From the IMG/VR virus record IMGVR_UViG_3300042350_001536, positions 1 through 30,135 of that record: a stretch of DNA of 30,135 nucleotides, one strand, 5' to 3'. Each line of letters begins with the position of its first letter. Position 1 is the stretch's first letter. Shown one piece after another: positions 1-6,833 of the stretch. Under the pieces are notes generated by a model. The model was not told the origin of the DNA. It was given only the letters and a program-made list of their open reading frames with translations, and ran no database searches. Position numbers and translations under genes: made by a program. The DNA comes from a virus.

Positions 1-20
1 AACGATAATTTTTACAAAGG

Positions 21-1250
21 ATGGAAATAAAGGTTAGTGAAAAGTATGAAGCCCTTTGGCAACCTAAAACCCGTTATTTCCTGATTACTGGGGGGCGTGG
101 TTCGGCAAAGTCATTCACCGTGGGGCTTTGGGCTTGTAACATGCTCCTTGCCAACAAGGGTTGGAAGGTACTTTTCACACGTTATACCTTATCAAGTGCT
201 AACATATCCGTGATTCCTGAGTTCAGGGAAAAGATTGACTTATTAGGCGTGGGCGATGAGTTTCAAATGACCAACGCGCAAATAAGCCACAAGGTCACAG
301 GAAGTGAGATCATCTTTTCAGGTATTAAAACAAGTTCTGGAAACCAGACGGCAAAGTTAAAGTCGATACCAAAGTTAAATGTTTTCATCGTTGACGAGGC
401 TGAGGAGTTTGTAAGCGAAAAGGACTTTGATACCATTGACGAATCAATTCGTATGCCTGACACGCCTAACATTGTTATCCTTGTAATGAACCCTCAAGAC
501 GTGGAACATTGGATTTGGAAGAGGTGGTTTGAAAAGTCACATCGCATGGAAACAATCGACGGGCAAATGGTCCCGATAAGCACGCATGCAGATATAACGC
601 ACATTCATACAACTTACTTTGATAATTACCATAACCTAAGCAAGGATTACATTGCAAAGATTGATGCAATAAAAACAAAGTCACCTGAGGCATACGCGCA
701 TAGATTCTTAGGTAAATGGCTGGATAAGAAACAAGGGGTAATATTTGACAATTGGATTGAGGGGGAGTTCGATGTTAGCCTGCCTTTTGGTTACGGGCTT
801 GACTTCGGCTTCTACCCCGATCCTTTGGCATTGGTGAAAGTGGCGGTTGACAAAGGGGCAAAGAAAATATACGTTGAGGAAGTTATTTACAAACAGTCGC
901 TTTCATACGAGGCAGTCATTGAACAAATGAATCATTACGTTAGCCCCAACGCTATGGTAATTGCGGACACAAGTGAGCCACGGTTAATTGAGGCATTGCA
1001 ACAACGGGGCTTGAATGTTCAAAAGGCTGATAAAGGGGCTGGGTCAATCGTGGAAGGAATTAAGAAAATGTTGGATTATCAAATCATTGTAACTTCTGAG
1101 TCGTATAATCTAAAGCATGAGTTAAGGAATTACATTTGGAACGATAAGAAATCTTCCACGCCTTTAGACGCGGATAATCACGGGTGCGATTCCCTTAGAT
1201 ACATATTTTCAAGACTTGCGCAAGGCAGCGATTTACTTGCATTTAATTAA
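21..1250 (+). CDS. terL: Phage terminase large subunit
   Basis: This is the DNA-packaging motor: an ATPase joined to a nuclease that cuts the concatemer and docks on the portal. The ATPase half shows Walker A GGRGSAKS (residues 24-31) and Walker B VFIVDE (121-126). The nuclease half has an RNase H-like acidic motif GLDFGFYPDP (about 258-267), a second acidic patch at VIADTSEP, and a final Asp in DNHGCDSLRY (D390). At 409 residues it has the normal length for the PBSX-type large terminase. The start follows AAAGG directly. No small terminase is visible; it may lie left of the window edge. The gene opens the late plus-strand block. The family call is secure. Confidence 0.96.
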   Translation: MEIKVSEKYEALWQPKTRYFLITGGRGSAKSFTVGLWACNMLLANKGWKVLFTRYTLSSANISVIPEFREKIDLLGVGDEFQMTNAQISHKVTGSEIIFSGIKTSSGNQTAKLKSIPKLNVFIVDEAEEFVSEKDFDTIDESIRMPDTPNIVILVMNPQDVEHWIWKRWFEKSHRMETIDGQMVPISTHADITHIHTTYFDNYHNLSKDYIAKIDAIKTKSPEAYAHRFLGKWLDKKQGVIFDNWIEGEFDVSLPFGYGLDFGFYPDPLALVKVAVDKGAKKIYVEEVIYKQSLSYEAVIEQMNHYVSPNAMVIADTSEPRLIEALQQRGLNVQKADKGAGSIVEGIKKMLDYQIIVTSESYNLKHELRNYIWNDKKSSTPLDADNHGCDSLRYIFSRLAQGSDLLAFN

Positions 1251-1261
1251 AATAAAGAAAC

Positions 1262-1480
1262 ATGACACCAGAAGAAAAAGCAAAGGAATTGTTTAACCAT
1301 TACTATAACCTTATTCAAAGAATTGGCGGTTATTTAGAGCAGGAAATACTTGTATCAATATTGGCAAAGCAATGCGCATTGATTGCAATTGATGAAATTT
1401 TAAATATAAATTCAGTTGATAAAGACTTTAGTTTAAGTCATTATTGGTTAGATGTAAAAGACGAAATAGAAAACTTATGA
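1262..1480 (+). CDS. Hypothetical small phage protein
   Basis: This 72-residue protein is mainly helical and acidic, with no recognisable domain. It begins 11 bases after the terminase stop and its TGA overlaps the next start as ATGA, so it is almost certainly co-translated with its neighbours. Its position between the terminase and tail genes suggests a virion-assembly or packaging role, but nothing in the sequence shows which. Confidence 0.75.
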   Translation: MTPEEKAKELFNHYYNLIQRIGGYLEQEILVSILAKQCALIAIDEILNINSVDKDFSLSHYWLDVKDEIENL

Positions 1481-1770
1481 CAGATAAAGAAAAGGCGTTA
1501 ATCATCATTGACTTAATCGAAAAGATTACGCAAGAAATCATTGATAAGCCAATGCAGCGCAAAAGGTTATTACAAATGCGTGGACACCTTGAAAAAGCCG
1601 TGAAGCTCACAGGGAACGGAATCAAAAGAGAATGGACACGCCCTCCGTCACTTCCATTGGTTAGCCACGCGAAAGCAGAACCAGTACCTTTTAAACCAGC
1701 AACAACGGAAACCAATGGCGATTTATTAGCTGATAACATTCCTGTAACCAAAAAAGCAAGGAGAAAATAA
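1477..1770 (+). CDS. Hypothetical small basic-tailed phage protein
   Basis: The protein has 97 residues, with a helical N-terminal half and a Pro/Ala-rich C-terminal tail that ends in the basic KKARRK. An in-frame ATG lies upstream at 1444, but the start at 1477 forms a perfect ATGA junction with the preceding stop, so I chose it. The stop overlaps the next start as TAATG. I recognise no family. A disordered basic tail could contact nucleic acid or capsid, but that is a guess. Confidence 0.72.
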   Translation: MTDKEKALIIIDLIEKITQEIIDKPMQRKRLLQMRGHLEKAVKLTGNGIKREWTRPPSLPLVSHAKAEPVPFKPATTETNGDLLADNIPVTKKARRK

Positions 1771-2651
1771 TGGTAATATTTAACATAGGCAACAAACAAA
1801 TAAAGTACAATTATCCCGAAACGGCTTCGGATATTACATTGGAGCAATATATCTACTTTGCGAAGTTCCTTTTGCCTCAGCATCCAAAGGTTGAACTTGA
1901 AGCGATTCAATACATGAATGAACGTGACGCGGTTTATCAAAAGATTTTACCGTATTCAAAGAAGTTGAAGGTAATAACTAAGGATGCTTTACAAATAAAT
2001 GTTGTTTGTGACTTAGGCAAAATATTACAAGAGAATGAAGTCAAAGACAATGTACGTCGTTTCCTTCCGCCTTTGATTGAACAATGGAATACGCTTGACA
2101 AAGAACTTACAACACGGTTGGAAATCATGGACGAGGTCTGGGAAGCAAATGTAAGATACCCATACATGGCAAAGGTGGTAAACTACTTTACAGGCATTCC
2201 TTTAGATGCTTGTTTTGGTAAGGTGGCAGATAGTTTAGAATTAAAATACCTTGTATTCATTTACACTAAGATAATGAGTGCCATTAACACACCAACGGAA
2301 ACAAAGTATAAACAACTGTACGATTTTAACGGCAAGGTTTACACCCTTCCAGAAAGGTTAATGGAAAAATCGACGCTCCTTGAATTTACAATGGCGGCTC
2401 AGTATGACAAGGCAATGAACCAGGTTAAAAACGGTGAGCCTGAGGGATTGCTTAACATCATGGCGGTATTATTAAAACCATTGGGCGAAGATTACAGCGA
2501 TGAACTCTTTGAACAAAACAAGGTTGACTTTTTACAAATGTCGTTACAGACATCGTATGAGGTTGCTTTTTTTTTGACGAAGTTAAGCGAGAAATATATG
2601 TTAGATTTGCAGACCTCTATGTTGGAACGGGCAATGGCAAATCTCAATTAG
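1770..2651 (+). CDS. Phage protein with a -1 frameshift site near its end; possible tail assembly chaperone
   Basis: The zero-frame product has 293 residues, is soluble and mostly helical, and starts MVIFNIGNKQIK. I recognise no named domain. Its key trait lies near the 3' end: codons 267-269 are read through nine T's (2567-2575). A -1 slip there leaves the zero-frame C-terminus and enters an open frame that runs to a TGA at 2849-2851, which overlaps the next start as ATGA. The shifted product would be about 360 residues. This two-product layout is what lambda G/GT-type tail assembly chaperones use, hence the tentative call. The tape measure, however, is about 7 kb downstream rather than adjacent. 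Confidence 0.82.
   Translation: MVIFNIGNKQIKYNYPETASDITLEQYIYFAKFLLPQHPKVELEAIQYMNERDAVYQKILPYSKKLKVITKDALQINVVCDLGKILQENEVKDNVRRFLPPLIEQWNTLDKELTTRLEIMDEVWEANVRYPYMAKVVNYFTGIPLDACFGKVADSLELKYLVFIYTKIMSAINTPTETKYKQLYDFNGKVYTLPERLMEKSTLLEFTMAAQYDKAMNQVKNGEPEGLLNIMAVLLKPLGEDYSDELFEQNKVDFLQMSLQTSYEVAFFLTKLSEKYMLDLQTSMLERAMANLN
2567..2576 (+). promoter_or_regulatory. Slippery site for -1 ribosomal frameshifting
   Basis: Nine T's followed by G are read as gcT TTT TTT TTG in the zero frame, which fits the X XXY YYZ slip pattern twice. The -1 frame has a stop at 2558-2560, only six bases before the run, and is then open to 2851 without an ATG until 2744. I see no obvious strong stem just downstream. 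A homopolymer length error in the assembly would look the same, but would also imply that the downstream 92 codons are real coding sequence. Confidence 0.65.
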
Positions 2652-2851
2652 CAAGTGAACGGCTCAATGAAAAATACGGTTGGTATCTTACAATTAAGAA
2701 AGTGGCGGAGTCAGGATTGTTTAATTTAAGCGGTTATACACCTATGGAATCAGCAGAAAAAGCAAAATTGTATCAAGTCTTTCAATACCTTGCGAGCAAA
2801 GCAGCCGAGGAAAAGGTTATCGATGACCTATCAAAGCAAACAAAGAAATGA
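2573..2851 (+). CDS. -1 frame extension of the 1770 gene (frameshift C-terminus)
   Basis: This frame adds 92 residues after the slip, beginning FDEVKREIYVRFADLY and ending DLSKQTKK. It contains a GTGNGKSQL segment that resembles a loop but not a full P-loop ATPase, followed by helical, charged sequence. It fills the roughly 200 bases between 2651 and 2848 that would otherwise be empty, in a genome where every other late gene abuts its neighbour. Its TGA overlaps the ATG at 2848. There is no suitable independent start: the first ATG in frame is at 2744 and would give only 35 residues. Expression by frameshift is therefore the simplest reading. Confidence 0.7.
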   Translation, partial: FDEVKREIYVRFADLYVGTGNGKSQLASERLNEKYGWYLTIKKVAESGLFNLSGYTPMESAEKAKLYQVFQYLASKAAEEKVIDDLSKQTKK

Positions 2852-4425
2852 ATATACGCGAGATAAGTGACGTTTTCAAAGACACGGCAAACCAAATCAC
2901 GGCGATAAAAAGCTATAATTTCGGTTGGCCGTCGGATCGCACGCGTTCAAGTAACACGGAAGATTATCAAGAGTTAAACGAATTTCCCCGCGTTTTCTTT
3001 TCCGTGCCAACGATTACAGGCTCAGACCAAACAAGGAAGCAAGACACGTATCAAGTTACCATTTTCTTTGATGACTTGCTGGGATATAACAATGAAGGCG
3101 AAGCCGACCTTACCTTGCAATTAGACAAGTGGGCAGCGTTGCAAGAGTATGCAAATTACTTTGTACAAAGGTTGAACAAGGTAAAGCAAACCATTTTACC
3201 GAATTACCTTTTTATTCCTGAGGCGCCTTCCATTACCTTTGATTCCTTCACAGGGTTGCAGCGAATGATTACCGTGCAGCTTAGTTTTACCTTAGTTGTT
3301 CCGACCAACTGTGAGCCCGTTGTTTCTAAGTTAGTAGAATGTATTGCGAACATTGTAACCTCAAGTAATTTAACGGCAGCATTAAAAAACATATTTGAAT
3401 TAACATCAACTTTACAGGCTTCTTCTTCGCTGAGTGCAAATCTGCAATTAACAAGGTTTGCATCATCATCTTTAAACACGGCATCAAGTTTAGCCGCAAG
3501 TGCATTGGTAAGCAAGTTGGCGGCATCATCTTTGACAGGGGCTGGAACATTGGCAGCGGATTTGACGGTGACGGGTTCAGCAACTTTACTTTTGGACTTA
3601 TATCCAAATGCAGCAGCCGCATATTCTTTTCGTAAATTGCGCACGGCTTACACGGGTAATGCGATAAGGGTAAGGAGGTCATCGGATAACACGGAGCAAG
3701 ACATTGGATTTGTATCTGGAAATCTTGATACAGTTTCTTTATTAGCCTTTTGTGGAGTTGGTAATGGCTTTGTAACAACGTGGTACGACCAAAGTGGTAA
3801 TGGAAATAACGCAACACAATCAACGGCTGCAAATCAACCTCAAATAGTAAGTGTTGGCAGTGTTGTTACTGTTCTTGGAAAACCTACACTTCAATTTGAT
3901 GGAAGTAACGATTTTTTATTAGGAACTTCTGCTATCGACCCATTGTTTATTACCGTTGTAAATAAACCTAGTATAACATCACCTTATAAAACAATATTTG
4001 GTGCAGATACAAGCGATCCTGTGGCAGTTGGCAGTATATATTTTATATACGACTCACCGGTAAGAGTACCAGTATTTTCAAGAACTACATTATTGGATAC
4101 AGTTTCGGGAAGTGATTTTTTAGCAAAAGGAACAACGCAATTAACCAATAATACAGTTAATTTATTAACAGGAACAAGAGATAATACTAATATTCAAATT
4201 AGCGTTAATGGAACACAAGTTGGAAGCGATACAACACTATCAAACTTAAGACCAGTTGGCGGAACTAATTCAGGTAGATTTACAATAATGGCTGGTTATT
4301 ATAATAATTCTGTGGGAGATTTTTTAAATGGAAATTTAACAGAATTAATTCTTTATATATCAAATCAATCTTCAAATCGCACAGGCATTGAAACAAACAT
4401 AAACACACACTATGCAATCTATTAA
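2848..4425 (+). CDS. Tail-completion-like protein fused to an arabinofuranosidase-B-like/LamG lectin domain
   Basis: The 525-residue protein has three parts. Residues 1-160 form a compact alpha/beta domain of the size and place of a tail terminator or completion protein. Residues about 165-245 are an Ala/Ser/Leu repeat linker with units such as SSSLSANLQL and SSLAASALV. From about 250 there is the motif set SFRKLR, RVRRSSDN, TWYDQSGNGNNATQ and LQFDGSNDFLLG, which marks the beta-sandwich seen in arabinofuranosidase B catalytic-like and LamG/concanavalin-like domains. In phages this module generally binds surface sugars. The lectin half is visibly more AT-rich than the N-terminal half, suggesting it was acquired. 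Enzymatic activity is not implied. Confidence 0.78.
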   Translation: MNIREISDVFKDTANQITAIKSYNFGWPSDRTRSSNTEDYQELNEFPRVFFSVPTITGSDQTRKQDTYQVTIFFDDLLGYNNEGEADLTLQLDKWAALQEYANYFVQRLNKVKQTILPNYLFIPEAPSITFDSFTGLQRMITVQLSFTLVVPTNCEPVVSKLVECIANIVTSSNLTAALKNIFELTSTLQASSSLSANLQLTRFASSSLNTASSLAASALVSKLAASSLTGAGTLAADLTVTGSATLLLDLYPNAAAAYSFRKLRTAYTGNAIRVRRSSDNTEQDIGFVSGNLDTVSLLAFCGVGNGFVTTWYDQSGNGNNATQSTAANQPQIVSVGSVVTVLGKPTLQFDGSNDFLLGTSAIDPLFITVVNKPSITSPYKTIFGADTSDPVAVGSIYFIYDSPVRVPVFSRTTLLDTVSGSDFLAKGTTQLTNNTVNLLTGTRDNTNIQISVNGTQVGSDTTLSNLRPVGGTNSGRFTIMAGYYNNSVGDFLNGNLTELILYISNQSSNRTGIETNINTHYAIY

Positions 4426-4651
4426 CGGCTACAAATATACCACGGAAAACCAAGCCATTGAGGCAAAGTTGCAATGTAATGAGTACTATGGCATTCCCTT
4501 GAATCCAAATGATGTAACAAAGAATTGGGTTGATTACCAATTTGCAGAATTAAACACTCCGCAATTTTGGTACATTGTTTACGATGAAACTTTGCTTCCA
4601 GTGTTGGGCGAACCGATTGAATTTACAGTGATTTACCCAGAATTAAATTAA
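4412..4651 (+). CDS. Hypothetical small phage protein
   Basis: This 79-residue protein is rich in aromatic residues (several Tyr and Trp) and begins MQSINGYKYTTE. It overlaps the end of the lectin-bearing gene by 14 bases, so it is coupled to it. A small protein after a receptor-binding gene may be a chaperone or accessory of that tail part; this is inference from position only. No domain is recognised. Confidence 0.68.
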   Translation: MQSINGYKYTTENQAIEAKLQCNEYYGIPLNPNDVTKNWVDYQFAELNTPQFWYIVYDETLLPVLGEPIEFTVIYPELN

Positions 4652-4669
4652 CAAAGAAAAAAAATAAAC

Positions 4670-5059
4670 ATGGCATTTTCAAATTATTTAGAAGACGAAA
4701 TTACAGGGTGGATAAATGGCACCACCTTTGACGCCGCTCCAACTTCCACATTTGTCCAATTATATTCCCAAGACCCAACGGAATCAGGTTCTGCTACGGG
4801 AGCATTGTACACACGTGTTGCGGTGGCGGCTGGTGGATGGACAAGGGTTACAAGTGGCGTTGCATCGTTAGCAAATACGACAGCGATTACCATTACCTCA
4901 AGTGCTTCAAGTGCGGCAACTGCAAGCCATGTAGCTGTTTTCGATGCAAGTGCATCGGGTAATATGTTATTTTACGGTGCTTTAGCCGCGTCAAAGGTTA
5001 TCGCAACGGGTGATGAGGTTAAATTTAACGCTGGTGCATTGGTTTTGACGGTTAATTAA
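4670..5059 (+). CDS. Small beta-rich virion (tail fibre-like) protein
   Basis: The 129-residue protein starts MAFSNYLEDEITGWI and continues with Ser/Ala/Thr-rich beta strands. The N-terminal pattern, a short helix with NYLE followed by a beta sandwich, matches the small structural proteins often annotated as phage tail fibre or Gp80-like. It begins after an A-rich leader without a Shine-Dalgarno, the typical start context here. It sits among tail genes and is probably a virion component. Its exact place in the tail cannot be read from the sequence. Confidence 0.72.
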   Translation: MAFSNYLEDEITGWINGTTFDAAPTSTFVQLYSQDPTESGSATGALYTRVAVAAGGWTRVTSGVASLANTTAITITSSASSAATASHVAVFDASASGNMLFYGALAASKVIATGDEVKFNAGALVLTVN

Positions 5060-5065
5060 AAACGT

Positions 5066-5085
5066 GGTAGCTTGAAAAAGTTACC
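5066..5085 (+). other. GAAA-tetraloop hairpin ahead of the 5098 gene
   Basis: GGTAGCTT and AAGTTACC pair over eight bases (one G-U) around a GAAA tetraloop, a very stable RNA loop type. It lies in the 38-base gap before ATG 5098, the only real gap in this part of the block. The T-rich stretch after it is interrupted (TTACCTTTTATC), so it is a weak terminator at best. A role in RNA stability or in start-site access is possible. Confidence 0.45.
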
Positions 5086-5097
5086 TTACCTTTTATC

Positions 5098-5628
5098 ATG
5101 GAAGCATCTTTACAAAAGTTAGCGGATGAAATAAGCGTGTTAGCCATTTCCGTGGTTGCCAATGAATGGCGGCTACAGGGGCATGAGTTAACAGGCTCAG
5201 CCGTGAAACAAATGGAAACAATGGTAAGGATGGAAATTAATACTTTGATAATTGAGGGCTTTGTTCCTGATTACATGGCAATAAATAATCAAGGTGTGCC
5301 TGCAAATCGAATACCTTATTACCCTGGAAGCGGAAGAAAAGAAAGTGAATACATTAAAGGCTTAATGAAATATGTTCAACAGAGAATGGGTAAAAGTGAA
5401 AAGGAATCTAAAGGCATTGCATTCGCCATCGCAAGTAAGCATAAAAAGGAGGGAATGCCTACGAAAAATAGCGTCATTAAGTATTCCAAAACAGGTAAAC
5501 GGACGGGCTTCATCGAACAGGCTTTGGACAAAAATAGTGCAAAGTTTATTGAATTAATCGAGAATGCCATTACCTTTAGCGTGGAGACAACGATTGAAAG
5601 TTATTACAAATCAATTCTTAACAGATGA
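5098..5628 (+). CDS. Putative neck/tail-junction protein (HK97 gp10-like position)
   Basis: The 176-residue helical protein contains the segment GIAFAIASKHKKEGMP followed by IKYSKTGKRTGFIEQAL, a basic patch followed by a helix that I associate with tail-junction proteins of Bacteroidota phages. Size and location between completion-like and tail genes would fit an HK97 gp10-type neck protein, but I see no signature that proves it. It overlaps the following gene as ATGA. A hairpin sits just before its start. Confidence 0.66.
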   Translation: MEASLQKLADEISVLAISVVANEWRLQGHELTGSAVKQMETMVRMEINTLIIEGFVPDYMAINNQGVPANRIPYYPGSGRKESEYIKGLMKYVQQRMGKSEKESKGIAFAIASKHKKEGMPTKNSVIKYSKTGKRTGFIEQALDKNSAKFIELIENAITFSVETTIESYYKSILNR

Positions 5629-6833
5629 GTTACACGATAAACCCAGACATTTTAAGCAGCCTTCTTTATCCTGTATCTTATCGAAGCATTGAGCCGTCGG
5701 CGGTTGTTCAGCAACAAGTCGATGTTTACGTTGGTGGAAGCCTTGCAGGATCTTTTTTAGCGGCTCAGACGGGAACAAGTGGAAGTAGCGCGGTCTTTGA
5801 TACCAATGTTCAAAGTTTCCTTTATTCCGATGTTGCACCATTGACAGGGGCAAAGACAAGTTTCTTTGGAACACTTGATACTTATTCATTGACAACGAAC
5901 ACCGATGTTATAAAGTCCGTGTTTTGCGTTTCAAAAAACCAAACGGTAAGTAGTGCTGGTTTCCTTGTTACCTCAACCGCAAGTCAATTCAGTTCAACAG
6001 GCTTTGTGATTCCTTCCCAGTTTTACGGCGATGAAAACGACTTTAATCTAAGTGACTTTTATTCACCGTCGGCAAATCCTTTTCGATTCCTTACCACGAA
6101 TAACCAAGACAGGCGATGCAATGATGACGGGAATATATTTCTTTCATTTATTGGTAAAGGTATAAACGCAGCTCAATTTGAATTTTGGACTAAGTCTGGA
6201 AGTTCAGCCGTGACGATTGTAGATTTTGTAAACTCAACCGCAAACAATGACTTATATTCTCTTTCTATTGGTGTCGCTAATGTATTTGGGAGCAGTGCTG
6301 TTTTTCATAGCGGCAACTTCCCCACTCATTCCAGCGCTTATTCGTTTTACGAGGTTAGCGTGGGTAATTACACTGGTTCGTATTCACGACTTTCTGAAAA
6401 GATTCAAGTAAACATTGAACCTAATTGCAATGATAACATTGATTTGCATTGGTTCGGGAAATATGGCGGTGCAGAAAGTTATCAGTTCCGTGGATTAATT
6501 GTTGACTTGCAAAATGCCAATGCGGACATAATCAATATTTCGCAACCGTGGAACGTGGCAGCATCGCCACGGGCAAACAGTTATGATAAAACAATCATCA
6601 AGACAAATCAAAGGGTAAACAAAAGAAAGCAAGTTAAATGCAATATTCCTCATGAAGACGCGGTTTACATTTCATCAATGTTTTATTCCCCTGAGGTGTA
6701 CATCATTGAGAATGGTAAGTATGTCAATGTGACCATTTCCAACGCGGAAACATTGACTGATAATAACAGGGCAACGGATATCGAAGTTAACTTTGAAATT
6801 ACCTACCCAAATAAACCAACCGCCCAGCTATGA
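5625..6833 (+). CDS. Tail structural protein, beta-rich
   Basis: The 402-residue protein is rich in Ser, Thr, Gly and aromatic residues in alternating strand patterns. Its C-terminal region holds NKRKQVKCNIPHEDAVYI and ends in strands typical of virion proteins. It is ATGA-coupled to the gene before and overlaps the large gene after it by four bases. Together with the 811-residue neighbour and the tape measure it forms the tail module, most likely as a distal tail or baseplate component. No specific family is recognised. Confidence 0.74.
   Translation: MSYTINPDILSSLLYPVSYRSIEPSAVVQQQVDVYVGGSLAGSFLAAQTGTSGSSAVFDTNVQSFLYSDVAPLTGAKTSFFGTLDTYSLTTNTDVIKSVFCVSKNQTVSSAGFLVTSTASQFSSTGFVIPSQFYGDENDFNLSDFYSPSANPFRFLTTNNQDRRCNDDGNIFLSFIGKGINAAQFEFWTKSGSSAVTIVDFVNSTANNDLYSLSIGVANVFGSSAVFHSGNFPTHSSAYSFYEVSVGNYTGSYSRLSEKIQVNIEPNCNDNIDLHWFGKYGGAESYQFRGLIVDLQNANADIINISQPWNVAASPRANSYDKTIIKTNQRVNKRKQVKCNIPHEDAVYISSMFYSPEVYIIENGKYVNVTISNAETLTDNNRATDIEVNFEITYPNKPTAQL

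Noticed and set aside
1428-1940. Minus-strand open frame of 170 codons
   Set aside because: It lies opposite three well-coupled plus-strand genes, spans their junctions, and its protein has no plausible domain. A shadow frame.
2744-2851. Separate small gene from the ATG at 2744
   Set aside because: It would have only 35 residues and leave the open -1 frame upstream of it unexplained; the frameshift reading covers the whole stretch.
3204-3832. Two long minus-strand frames opposite the Ala/Ser linker
   Set aside because: The repeat-like codon use of the linker keeps opposite frames open by chance; the plus frame has clear domain motifs.
3600-4425. Active arabinofuranosidase
   Set aside because: The YDQSGNGN motif belongs to the shared beta-sandwich, but catalytic residues could not be identified. 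Called lectin-like instead.
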